Source: Bradyrhizobium sp. AZCC 2262 (lineage in GTDB: Bacteria; Pseudomonadota; Alphaproteobacteria; Rhizobiales; Xanthobacteraceae). From it: DNA of 64,000 nt. Below the pieces are notes generated by a model. The model was not told the origin of the DNA and ran no database searches. It saw only the letters and a list, made by a program, of their open reading frames with translations. Below are positions 36,029 through 44,361 of this stretch, in pieces; within the stretch, counting starts at the first letter, position 1; every line of letters starts with the position of its first letter. A program made the translations under genes and the position numbers. Location of the stretch: the NCBI RefSeq assembly GCF_036924535.1, contig NZ_JAZHRT010000001.1, forward strand, positions 2,170,001 to 2,234,000, read 5' to 3'.

Positions 36029-36551
36029 TCAGTTGTGAAAGCTATCAAGTTCGCTCCTGGCAGATATTGGACCGACCGAGCTCGAGGCGTCATGCGAAGA
36101 AACGTGGGGATCGATAAAGCATGGTCGATACATGGCCGCGAGCTCGCGACCGCCCAGGAGAATCAGGTGCGGGGTCAGCCCTCCGCGTTTGGTCGATCCA
36201 GTGCTGCACCTCAAATGGATACATGGAATAGAGGCTCTGCGTTGCTTCGGGATTGGTTATCCTGCGACCGTTAGGTCCGGGATTCCAGGCGGCGTGAAAT
36301 CCGAGCCTGGCGCGGGACGTCACACAGATCCTGTCATGAGGAATCGCACCGAGAACGATAGTGCAAGCCGAGGCACAATAACCGTCGATGATCACCCTCT
36401 CGCCCGAGACTCGCACGCCCTCATATCTGTCGACGTAGGTTCCGATCCGGCCGCCAGAGTCATCCACAATCCGAACCGTCGCATTGACTGCTCCAATTCC
36501 CATGAGCAGGGTAGTCGTCGCGAATAACGCCCTGAGGCACTTCACGACCAT
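36029..36551 (-). pseudogene. Exported Clp-protease-like hypothetical protein, frameshifted
   Basis: The main frame starts at 36551 with a signal peptide (CLRALFATTTLLMGIGAVNA), then RIVDDSGGRIGTYVDRYE, GERVIIDGYCASACTIVLGA and GFHAAWNPGPNGR. After MYPFEVQHWID the frame is lost near 36190 and continues one frame over as KRGGLTPHLILLGGRELAAM to about 36105, with a plausible end at 36029. The SACT motif within IDGxCxSACTIVL resembles the serine region of periplasmic ClpP-like proteins common in rhizobia. One shift near the C-terminus truncates it. It is probably inactive or a sequencing error. Confidence 0.65.
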
Positions 36552-36724
36552 TGCATTCTCAAACCGTCGAACCGAATCTGATCAACTCACGCGATGCCAA
36601 ACTGATACCTAGCTGCCGCAGACCATGAGCGCTCGGCGGGCGCCGCTCAGCACGAGAAATGGAATCCATGCCACGCCTCGTCAAAATATCGTCTGTGTCT
36701 GCTTCATGAGAACTCGAGGACCTT

Positions 36725-37492
36725 CTAATACTGCAGGTTGGGGTAGGCAGCGTTGTCTCCGCGTCCCTCGCGCGTCAAATCGAGAACGCCGTAGATTGAC
36801 CAGACAGGGTCGAGGGGACTGGTGTCGCCGCGCTTGAATATCCCCTCGCTCGCCCAGTGGTGGCGGATCCCGTCCTGATCGCGTGAGAACACATGCAAGA
36901 CCGCGAGTTGCACGCCGTCCGGCGTTTCCGCATGGTAGTCGCGATTGAAGGTGTTGTTACGCGAGGACAGCAGCCGAACGTTGCGCCAACCGCGTTCTTT
37001 CGCGTAGGTGCCGAGGCGATCTGCGCTTGTCTTCGCGATCACGACGAGGTTGGTCCGCTCGGCGAGGTGAAAAGCAGCCCCCTCGAGCCCGTCGACGACC
37101 GATGTGCATGACGGGCACGGCTGCTCGACAAGCGGCAGCTCGGCTGTCTTGCCCCCTGGGGCGCCCGCTCGTTGGTCTTCCGACCAGCGCGGGAACATCA
37201 TGTTGTAGATGACCAGCGAGTTCTTGCCCGGTGCGAACAAGTCCGAGAACCTCACCTTGCTGCCATCGGCCGCGGACTCGAAGACGTAGTCTTCCCTGAT
37301 GAGGCCGCCCGCTGGAAGTGCCCGGCGTTTAGCGGCGACCTGCTCGTTCAGCCGCTTGAGTTCTGCCTCCGCCTCCAACAGCTCGTTGCGTGCGCGCCGG
37401 TATTCGCTCGACTCGCCGGGGTAATGGACATTCGGGTCGAGGAGCACTTCCCGCCACTTGTTCATGTCGCGTGGTTTGCCCTTGAGAGCCAT
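36725..37492 (-). CDS. DUF899 family protein (thioredoxin-like fold)
   Basis: 255-residue protein of the DUF899 family. Hallmarks are the N-terminal EAEAELKRLNEQVAAKRRAL, the segment LVIYNMMFPRW, a thioredoxin-like CPSCTSVVDG (CPxC) region and the late SRNNTFNRDYHAE. I choose the start at 37492 (MALKGKPRD); an upstream in-frame start at 37582 adds residues without family match. It is divergent from the GlxA-type regulator across 98 bp, a pairing that suggests control by that regulator. Biochemical function is unknown. Confidence 0.85.
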   Translation of the reverse strand: MALKGKPRDMNKWREVLLDPNVHYPGESSEYRRARNELLEAEAELKRLNEQVAAKRRALPAGGLIREDYVFESAADGSKVRFSDLFAPGKNSLVIYNMMFPRWSEDQRAGAPGGKTAELPLVEQPCPSCTSVVDGLEGAAFHLAERTNLVVIAKTSADRLGTYAKERGWRNVRLLSSRNNTFNRDYHAETPDGVQLAVLHVFSRDQDGIRHHWASEGIFKRGDTSPLDPVWSIYGVLDLTREGRGDNAAYPNLQY

Positions 37493-37590
37493 TGTTTCAG
37501 TCCTCCTGCCAATCTTCGACGAACCCTGTGTAGGCTTGGCAAGCGGCGACCGAAACGTCATATTAGCGGCAATTTCGGACATGCGGAGGC

Positions 37591-38556
37591 ATGATGCGCA
37601 AGGTCGGCTTCATCATCTCCCCCAACTACCAGTCGATGGGCTTCGCCCTTACCGCCCCGTTCGAGATCGCCAATCGGCAAGCAGCCGAACCCGTCTACGA
37701 CATCCGAATGCTGTCCAAGCACGGCGGGCCGGTGCGCACCTCACTCGGCTTCCAGGTGTTGACCGAGCCGTTTGCCGCGGAGCCGTACGACCTCATCATC
37801 GTAGGTGCGAGCACGGAGGCTGCATCCCCCGAGATGATCGACTTCATCCGCCATGCGCGGTCGCATTGCCGCCGGATCGCTGCAACCTGCCACGGGGCGT
37901 TTGTCCTCGCGGAGGCAGGACTTCTTGACGGGCGGCGAGCAACAACCCATTGGGATCGTGCTGGCGAGCTTCGGGCCCGCTATCCCAATGTTCGGGTCGA
38001 AGAGGACCGGATCTTCATCGCTGACGGACCGGTATGGACTTCAGCCGGCATGACCGCCGGCATCGATCTCACGCTTGCTCTGATCGAAGAGGATCTTGGC
38101 ACGGAAGCGGCGCGCACAGTTGCGCGCAGGCTTGTGCTGTACCATCGCCGAGCCGGCGGCCAGTCGCAGTTCTCATCACTTCTCGAACTGGAACCGAAAT
38201 CGGACCGGATTCAGACTGTGCTAACCTATGCCCGACGCAATCTTGCCGGACGGCTGGGCGTGGACGATCTTGCCGAGGTCGCGCATCTCTCACCACGCCA
38301 GTTCAGCCGCGCCTTCCAGGCCGAAACCGGACAGACACCGGCGAAGGCTGTCGAGAACCTCCGCCTAGAGGGGGCGCGCGCGCTGATGGAAGACACCAAC
38401 CACACCCTTGACGTTGTCGCGCAACTGACCGGATTCGGGGATCGCAACCAAATGCGACGCGCCTTTCTCCGCGCCTACGGCCAACCGCCGCAGGTGATCC
38501 GGCGCCAGTCGCGCGGATATGTGTCCATCAAGGAAAGAGAGCTCGCAGAACCCTGA
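37591..38556 (+). CDS. GlxA-type AraC family regulator with DJ-1/PfpI domain
   Basis: 321-residue regulator. The N-terminal DJ-1/PfpI (class I glutamine amidotransferase-like) domain spans about residues 1-185 with the elbow Cys in ATCHGAFVLAEAG and THWDRAGEL. The C-terminal AraC domain (about 215-315) contains LGVDDLAEVAHLSPRQFSRAF and LDVVAQLTGFGDRNQMRRAF. It is divergent from DUF899 and likely controls it. The DJ-1-like domain usually senses small molecules and is not expected to be a protease here. Confidence 0.88.
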   Translation: MMRKVGFIISPNYQSMGFALTAPFEIANRQAAEPVYDIRMLSKHGGPVRTSLGFQVLTEPFAAEPYDLIIVGASTEAASPEMIDFIRHARSHCRRIAATCHGAFVLAEAGLLDGRRATTHWDRAGELRARYPNVRVEEDRIFIADGPVWTSAGMTAGIDLTLALIEEDLGTEAARTVARRLVLYHRRAGGQSQFSSLLELEPKSDRIQTVLTYARRNLAGRLGVDDLAEVAHLSPRQFSRAFQAETGQTPAKAVENLRLEGARALMEDTNHTLDVVAQLTGFGDRNQMRRAFLRAYGQPPQVIRRQSRGYVSIKERELAEP

Positions 38557-38856
38557 ACCGATGATTTGACAGGAGATGAGCAGCAACCTACTGCCGCCGG
38601 ACGCTCGCGTACACGGCGCTTGACGGTATAGCCGCAAACCACGAGCGCGAAGGCCAAGGGCGACGAAGAAGACCGAAAGCCAACCGGCGAGCCGCAGGGC
38701 AGCCCGCGCCGCACGCGGCCATGCCGCCGAGTGCGGCGATGAATTGTGGCCGCCGAATCCAAATTCTCTGCGAGAGGAAGCTGTGTCCGATCGTGCGGTT
38801 CTCACTTTGAGGAGGTGGGGAAGGCCGGTTTGCGGCCGGCCTAATGTCCGGTTGGG
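38557..38856. other. Gap before group II intron, with gene remnant and hairpin
   Basis: 300 bp with no intact gene. On the minus strand near 38700-38760 the reading RRPQFIAALGGMAA resembles the RRREFIAALGGAAA signal peptide of a common rhizobial ABC substrate-binding family, followed by out-of-frame sequence: a probable remnant. A hairpin with 7-bp arms (38822-38828 and 38836-38842) lies just before the intron boundary. Confidence 0.45.
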
Positions 38857-40770
38857 GTGTGCGCCGTGAAAAGGCGGCGCTTTCCAGTGGGTGCAAGCCC
38901 CACCCGGCAACCGCTCCAGCCGGAAGCAATCGGAGCAGTCATGGAGGCAACGAAGTGGCTGAAGCCTTCGATTAGCGTGTCACGAATTGGTGACAGCGCG
39001 AGTGTGCAGGCCGTAACGCGAGTGAACGCTGAGCAATCCTCGAAAAGGACAATGCGCAGGCCGACCCGACAACCCTTTCGGGGAAGGCTGATACGGCTGG
39101 GTGAAGCAGAGCGAAAAGTACGCCCAGCCGCTGCGCCGGGGTAGTGGCGACAGCATGTACACAAGGAAAGCGTACGCAACACGGGAAGCCCCATGGCGTG
39201 GTCAGCGATGACCAACCGAACGCCCGCGAGGGACAGGTCGGACGCCATGGGGTGGCGGAGAGGTTCGTAGTACCGCTGAAGCCGGGTAATGCCGGTGGAG
39301 GGAAGGGGCCTCAGTTCAAGACAGACGCAACAAGTGGTGAGGGATTTGGAGATTGGGCAACCTATCAACTCCGAAAACTGTTCAGAAACTGCAGAAGGCG
39401 TTGCACGCGAAAGCGAAGGCAGAAGCCGGGTATCGCTTCTACGCCCTGTACGACAAGATCAGCCGCGAGGACATCCTGGCGCATGCCTATGCCCAGTGCC
39501 GCTCCAACAAGGGCGCACCAGGGGTGGACGGCCAGAACTTCGCGGACGTCGAGGCGTATGGGGTGCGGCGGTGGCTTGGCGAACTGGCGCTTGCACTCAG
39601 GGAGGAGAGCTACCGACCGGACCCCATCAGAAGAGTGTTCATACCGAAGGCCAACGGCAAACTCAGGCCGCTGGGCATCTCGACCGTGCGGGATCGGGTC
39701 TGCATGACAGCAGCAATGCTGGTGCTGGAACCGATCTTCGAAGCCGACCTTCCACCAGAACAATACGCGTACCGTCCCGGGCGAAACGCCCAGCAGGCGG
39801 TGATCGAGGTGGAAGGGCTGCTGTTCCGAGGCCATCCGGAAGTCGTTGACGCCGACCTCGCGGACTACTTCGGGAGCATCCCCCATGCCGAACTCCTAAA
39901 GTCGGTAGCGCGCCGAATTGTTGATCGGCGTGTGCTGCATCTAATCAAGATGTGGCTGGAGTGCCCCGTGGAAGAAACCGACGATCGAGGCCGGAAGACA
40001 CGCACGACCGAGGCTCGGGACTGTCGGCGCGGTATCCCGCAAGGCTCACCCATCTCACCACTATTGGCGAATCTTTACATGCGCCGGTTTGTGCTGGGCT
40101 GGAAGAAGCTCGGGCTGGAGCACCGCCTCGGCACGCGCATCGTGAATTACGCCGACGACCTCGTGATCCTGTGCCGGAAAAGCACCGCCGATGAGGCGTT
40201 GCAGCGACTGCGCGAGATCATGGGCAGGTTGAAGCTCACGGTGAACGAGGAGAAGACACGAATCTGCAAGGTGCCGGAAGGCGAGTTCGACTTCCTGGGA
40301 TACACGTTTGGGCGGATGTACTCGGCGAGAACCGGAAAGGCCCGCCTGGGCCAACGGCCATCAAAGAAAAGCATCAGGCACATGGTCGAGAAGGTCCATG
40401 TCCTGACCGACCGAACGGGTACCTGGCAAGAGACCACGGAGTTGGTGGATCGGTTGAACCGCGCGCTACGCGGATGGGCCAACTACTTCAGCGTTGGCAC
40501 TGTTAACATAGCGTATCGGGCGATCGACAATTACACCGCTGTGCGGTTGCGCCGGTGGTTGCGCATCAAGCACAAGGTCAGGCGACGCAAGGGCGGGACC
40601 TATCCACTCTCGCATCTCTACGGGCACTTCGGGCTCGTACGCCTAAGCCGGCTTGGGCACGACGTGTCGTGGGTGAAGGCGTGAAGTCTTGTCCGAGAGC
40701 CGGATGCGGGAGATCTGCCTGTCCGGTTCGATGAGCGGGATGTGGAAACGGAGTCACGGCTGAACTACTA
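38857..40770 (+). mobile_element. Group II intron
   Basis: The likely 5' end is GTGTGCGCC at 38857, followed by a structured 500-nt leader before the maturase gene. After the maturase, domain V is seen at about 40697-40729 (GAGCCGGATGCGGG, loop, then CTGTCCGGTTC), with an AGC catalytic-triad position at its start. A domain VI-like stem with a TGAAC bulge follows, ending near 40770. The exact 3' boundary is uncertain by several bases. The element lies between the GlxA and DUF417 genes and interrupts no recognisable gene. Confidence 0.8.
39353..40684 (+). CDS. ltrA: Group II intron reverse transcriptase/maturase
   Basis: 443-residue intron-encoded protein. Reverse transcriptase blocks are visible: [19 protein letters not shown], then [15 protein letters not shown] with a catalytic Asp, [19 protein letters not shown], and [10 protein letters not shown] with the YADD pair. 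A GIIM-type maturase (X) domain follows ([14 protein letters not shown] and [15 protein letters not shown]). The protein ends at VKA with no HNH endonuclease domain, so mobility would rely on replication-fork priming rather than target cleavage. The start is TTG at 39353 with a weak GGAG before it. The frame is intact. Confidence 0.92.
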   Translation: MGNLSTPKTVQKLQKALHAKAKAEAGYRFYALYDKISREDILAHAYAQCRSNKGAPGVDGQNFADVEAYGVRRWLGELALALREESYRPDPIRRVFIPKANGKLRPLGISTVRDRVCMTAAMLVLEPIFEADLPPEQYAYRPGRNAQQAVIEVEGLLFRGHPEVVDADLADYFGSIPHAELLKSVARRIVDRRVLHLIKMWLECPVEETDDRGRKTRTTEARDCRRGIPQGSPISPLLANLYMRRFVLGWKKLGLEHRLGTRIVNYADDLVILCRKSTADEALQRLREIMGRLKLTVNEEKTRICKVPEGEFDFLGYTFGRMYSARTGKARLGQRPSKKSIRHMVEKVHVLTDRTGTWQETTELVDRLNRALRGWANYFSVGTVNIAYRAIDNYTAVRLRRWLRIKHKVRRRKGGTYPLSHLYGHFGLVRLSRLGHDVSWVKA

Positions 40771-41062
40771 AGGCACCGCCAGACGAAAGAGGCGGCAACA
40801 GATATGTTCTACCTAAAGCCACCGCGCCCACATCTCGACTCTACCATTCGCGTCGTTATGGGGACGTCCGGTGTTGGCGCAAAGCGGCCGTTCGCCAAAA
40901 AACAAGGTCAGCCGCATTTCGCACTAGACTAAGACTAGCCCAGACGGAACAGCCGTATTGGTGATCGTGTCGCACCAATGATTCAGAGATGAGAATAAAG
41001 CACAATCGCCGGCGAGCTATGCTCGTCGGCGACGCGTCGCTTTCGGCGGGTCACTCTCCTTG
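40771..41062. other. Intergenic stretch after group II intron
   Basis: No supported gene. It contains one copy of a repeated hairpin element (41003-41046), described separately, near the end of the leftward DUF417 gene. Confidence 0.5.
41003..41046. repeat. Repeated hairpin element, copy 1
   Basis: CAATCGCCGGCGAGC, loop TAT, GCTCGTCGGCGACGC, then GTCGCTTTCGG. Arms are 41006-41017 and 41021-41032 with one mismatch. Nearly the same sequence occurs at 46004-46048. Both copies lie just past the 3' end of a leftward operon, so they may act as terminators or are copies of a REP-like element. Confidence 0.6.
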
Positions 41063-41569
41063 TTATTGTCGCGTCAAGCGAACCAGGTCCTGCTTCAGGA
41101 GATAGAGCGAGACGGCGAGCAGAACCACGTCCTTCATTAGGAAGGGCACGTTGCCCGTCATCGCAGGGAAGCCTCCCGCGGCGATGTCCCAGCCCTCGGG
41201 CATGAAGGGAATGATGGTGACCGTCGCGATGAAGGTGCCGGTCGAACCGAGAGCTCCCAGAACCCCAAGCCGCTTGTCCCAGAAGCCTGCGAGCAGCAGG
41301 GACCCGAAGGTCCACTCGGAGACGCCGAGGAAGTAGCTGGCGCCAGCGTGGCCAAAGACCGGATAGAGCCACCAGATCAGCGGCCCATTGCTAATGAACG
41401 GGACAAGTCTTTCGAACTCATACGGAAACCACTTCTGGTAACCGAAGAAGAGAAACATGATCACCATCGAGGCGCGAACTATGTGGTAGTCGATATCCCC
41501 CGCAAGCAGTCCGGACCTGTGCAGCGCGCGGACAAGCGGATTTTGAGGTGTGTTGGAAAGCGTGGTCAT
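41063..41569 (-). CDS. DUF417 (RclC/YkgB-like) inner-membrane protein, copy 1
   Basis: 168-residue membrane protein with about four hydrophobic segments. Conserved stretches include VRASMVIMFLFFGYQKWFPYE, SNGPLIWWLYPVFG and TIIPFMPEGWD. The family includes E. coli RclC, part of the reactive-chlorine resistance operon rclABC; its biochemical role is unknown. It follows the AhpD-like gene by 45 bp, and the AraC regulator divergent from that gene resembles RclR. A second copy at 58860-59417 is very similar through the core. Confidence 0.87.
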   Translation of the reverse strand: MTTLSNTPQNPLVRALHRSGLLAGDIDYHIVRASMVIMFLFFGYQKWFPYEFERLVPFISNGPLIWWLYPVFGHAGASYFLGVSEWTFGSLLLAGFWDKRLGVLGALGSTGTFIATVTIIPFMPEGWDIAAGGFPAMTGNVPFLMKDVVLLAVSLYLLKQDLVRLTRQ

Positions 41570-41614
41570 GGTCGTGATCCTTTCACATTAAAGATCTGAC
41601 GGGGCGCGGCCGCT

Positions 41615-42151
41615 TCACGCGACCGCGGGGAAGTCGATCTCGGTGTCGTTGATGCGGTTGAAAACGTTGGTGAAGACGGTGGTCGCGAAGGCCAGGCTGA
41701 TCTCCACCAGCTGGGCGTCGTTGTAGCCGGCGGCCTTGATCGCGGCGAAATCCTCGTCGCTGACGGTGCCGCTGGACTGCGCAAGCTTGCGGACGAAGCC
41801 GACCAGCGCATCGCGCTGGGTGTCACCGGTAGGCTGTCCATCGCGGATCCGCTTGAGCACCTCGGGTTTGAGCCCGGCGAGGCTGGCGAGATGGTTGTGT
41901 GCGGCGACGCAGTAGTCGCAGCCGGCGGCGGCGCTGATGACGAGCTTGATGACCTCCTGGTCGCGCTTGGTCAGCGTGCCGGTGGCGACCACCGCATCGG
42001 CGGCCAGGATCGACTTGAGGGCGGCAGGGCCGTGCGCGGCGACGGCCGCGAAGGTGTTCGGCACGGTGCCGATCGTCCTCTTGATCTGGGCATAGATCTG
42101 GCCCGACGGGCCGGTATTGGATTCGAGATTGGGGACTGAAAGACGGGACAT
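41615..42151 (-). CDS. Carboxymuconolactone decarboxylase/AhpD-like protein, copy 1
   Basis: 178-residue member of the CMD/AhpD family, with the redox motif CDYCVAAHNHLA (CxxC followed by His) near residues 79-90, typical of peroxidase-related AhpD proteins. The start at 42151 (MSRLSVPN) follows a GGAGTGCCACC site; the in-frame extension upstream is in the promoter. It is the first gene of a leftward two-gene operon with DUF417, divergent from an RclR-like regulator. A thiol-based peroxide or hypochlorite defence role is likely by context. Confidence 0.87.
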   Translation of the reverse strand: MSRLSVPNLESNTGPSGQIYAQIKRTIGTVPNTFAAVAAHGPAALKSILAADAVVATGTLTKRDQEVIKLVISAAAGCDYCVAAHNHLASLAGLKPEVLKRIRDGQPTGDTQRDALVGFVRKLAQSSGTVSDEDFAAIKAAGYNDAQLVEISLAFATTVFTNVFNRINDTEIDFPAVA

Positions 42152-42281
42152 GGTGGCACTCCTTGTTGGGGTTGTTTGCGATTGCGGAGTGACGGTATGC
42201 CCCCGCCTTGATACTTTTAATGCCCGATCAACTCTACTATATGCTCCATCGTCTCGTTTTGATTGCTTTGAGGAGGTCGCC

Positions 42282-43328
42282 GTGGATTGGCTCAGTCGGC
42301 TTTTCGAGATGATGCCAGTGCGCGGGCGGCTTGACCTGCGCTGCAACTACGGCGCCCCATGGCGCATCGACCAGGGGCCCGGCGAGGCCAACGAAATCCC
42401 GTACCACGCCGTGCTCGCCGGCTCCGCGACCCTGGAGGATCCGGCGGGGGGCCGACCGTTGCAGCTGAAGGCCGGCGACATTCTTCTGCTTCCTGGCAAC
42501 CCACGGCATGTCATGCACGACGGCAGCGGGGCCGCGCCCCTGCCGGCCCGCAATCGCGCGTCCCTCAATTTCACGATCAGCGAAAACCTGGGTTCAGACG
42601 AACGACTCGATCTATTGTGCGGACACTTCGCCGTCGCGCCGCCGCATGATCGCCTGCTGCGCAGCTATCTGCCACCGCTTCTTGTCGTGCATGCCGGCGC
42701 TCACACTGGACAGCAGGAAACGGCCGCGCAACTCACTGGCCTCGTGTCCCTGATGCGGAGTGAGTCCGCGGACGATCACCTCGGCGGCCGCGCCATGCTG
42801 AACGCGTTGTCGACGGCGATGTTCGCGCTCGTGATGCGGCTCGCTGGCGAGACCGAAGATGCGCCACGCGGTCTCCTTGCCTTGGCCGGTCATCCCCGCT
42901 TAGCACCGGCGGTGGCCGCTCTGTTCAACGAGCCCGCGCGCGCATGGTCGCTGCCTGAGCTTGCGCGCCTGTGCAACATGTCGCGGGCCACGCTCACGCG
43001 GCAATTCCAGGAGAAGCTAGGAAGATCGGCCAGCGATCTCCTGACCGATATCCGGATGACGCTCGCCGCGAACGAACTGAAGAAATCTTCGCTTTCGACT
43101 GGCGCCGTGGCGGAGGCGGTCGGGTATCAATCCGAAGCGGCGTTCCAACGCGCGTTCAAGAGCCACATGGGCATTACTCCGGCGCAGTGGCGCAAGATGC
43201 AGGAGCCGGCCGGCCAAGATGTCTTTGCAAGGCTGGCGGTCCTCGGCGACGCGAATCCGATAAAAGCCGATGCTGGTGAGCCGACTGATGAGCCTCGGCC
43301 AACGAGGGGAGGCGACGCGCCAGACTAG
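42282..43328 (+). CDS. AraC family regulator, RclR-like (cupin_6 plus HTH)
   Basis: 348-residue activator. The N-terminal cupin_6 domain (about 1-115) has Cys21 (LDLRCNYG) and Cys113 (DLLCGHF), in the same contexts as the two HOCl-sensing cysteines of E. coli RclR. The C-terminal AraC domain has WSLPELARLCNMSRATLTRQF and LSTGAVAEAVGYQSEAAFQRAF. The start is GTG at 42282, preceded by a perfect AGGAGG at the right spacing; the longer in-frame reading lies in the divergent promoter. It diverges from the AhpD-like/DUF417 operon and probably activates it on oxidation. The assignment rests on motif and context. Confidence 0.85.
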   Translation: MDWLSRLFEMMPVRGRLDLRCNYGAPWRIDQGPGEANEIPYHAVLAGSATLEDPAGGRPLQLKAGDILLLPGNPRHVMHDGSGAAPLPARNRASLNFTISENLGSDERLDLLCGHFAVAPPHDRLLRSYLPPLLVVHAGAHTGQQETAAQLTGLVSLMRSESADDHLGGRAMLNALSTAMFALVMRLAGETEDAPRGLLALAGHPRLAPAVAALFNEPARAWSLPELARLCNMSRATLTRQFQEKLGRSASDLLTDIRMTLAANELKKSSLSTGAVAEAVGYQSEAAFQRAFKSHMGITPAQWRKMQEPAGQDVFARLAVLGDANPIKADAGEPTDEPRPTRGGDAPD

Positions 43329-43614
43329 AGATGATCGAAGCGGACTGGGCCAAGCCGTCGACGCGACCTTTGCGGCCAGATAGTAGCCGCGCATGTCGCC
43401 GCCACTGGCAAAAGCACGGTTTTCTATTGATTTCTTCGAACGCAACTTCAATCCGTGCCAAGGAATTAATCGAGGCGAGAGCGTATCCGGCGCAGATGAG
43501 ACGAACGAGCATCTATTCGATCCCGCCCGGCATTCAGCGTCTTGGCGCGATCAGTCAAGGTGACACCAGAAGCGGAATTGCTCATCCCGAGCCCGCGAGG
43601 GAAGGAGTGTCACC

Positions 43615-43890
43615 ATGTCCACCCAATCAACGAAGCATTCGACGAGTGTTGCCGCGGTCGTCGCGGCTGGTATTGTCCTATTTGGCCTGCTTTCGCCGGC
43701 AATGGCGGCGTCCGATCAAAACAGCCCGACCGTTCTGACCTCGCATTTGCCCTGGCTCGCGCCGATCGGTCATCGGCAGCCTACAAGGATGGACGTTCCC
43801 CAGAACGAGGTTCTGTCAGCCTGGGAGCGTCAACAAAAGGAGCTCGATGTCGAACTCGACCGTAAGCTGATGATCTGCCGCGGCTGCTGA
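43615..43890 (+). CDS. Small exported protein ending in CRGC, copy 1
   Basis: 91-residue protein with a Sec signal peptide (VAAVVAAGIVLFGLLSPAMAA). The mature part of about 60 residues holds LPWLAPIGHRQP, DVPQNE, an acidic/basic stretch and the C-terminus LDRKLMICRGC, a CxxC pair at the very end. AAGGAG precedes the ATG. A paralog at 48132-48449 keeps the same three blocks. I do not recognise a named family. The CxxC suggests a periplasmic thiol or metal role; the neighbourhood is rich in oxidant-response genes. Confidence 0.75.
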   Translation: MSTQSTKHSTSVAAVVAAGIVLFGLLSPAMAASDQNSPTVLTSHLPWLAPIGHRQPTRMDVPQNEVLSAWERQQKELDVELDRKLMICRGC

Positions 43891-44201
43891 AGCCTCAGGC
43901 GGACAGCTGTTGGTCGGGGACCTGTGCTCATTGGAGGGCCCGAATGTCTGCAGCCGGTCGTCTACCGCCGATCCCTAAGCGTTCTTCAATTACGTTGCGC
44001 CGTCCAATAGCCCGAGCATCGCGCGCTGCCTGATAGGTGCCTGATTTAGTTCTTGGTGCTTTGCGATATCCTCTCAGTCATCGATAGACGAGGCCATGAT
44101 CGGAATCGCGCTCGCGCTTTCTATCTCGGCTTTGCGATCTTTGAGTGGTTCAGTTCTGCTATGGACTCTTCGTAAGGCAGTCACCTGCTTTATTCGATCA
44201 C
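43891..44201. other. Intergenic stretch
   Basis: About 310 bp with no supported gene between the small exported protein and the substrate-binding-protein remnant. No repeat or strong hairpin was noticed. Confidence 0.5.
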
Positions 44202-44343
44202 CTAGTCGGCGCGCAGCAGGAACGATTCCGGTATTGTGACGCCGAGCGCCTTGGCGACTTTGAGATTCCTGACTAGCTCGAATTTGATTGGGGTCTCGAC
44301 CGGGAGTTCGCTTGGGCGCGCACCCCGGGGAATTATATCGATC
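44202..44343 (-). pseudogene. C-terminal remnant of ABC substrate-binding protein (ABC_sub_bind type)
   Basis: Minus-strand reading RGARPSELPVETPIKFELV then NLKVAKALGVTIPESFLLRAD followed by a stop. This matches the highly conserved C-terminus of the rhizobial ABC_sub_bind family (PTKFELVINLKTAKALGLT type). No upstream part of the about 320-residue protein is present. It abuts the patatin gene start on the other strand. Confidence 0.7.
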
Positions 44344-44361
44344 AAGAACAGAGGACGGACA

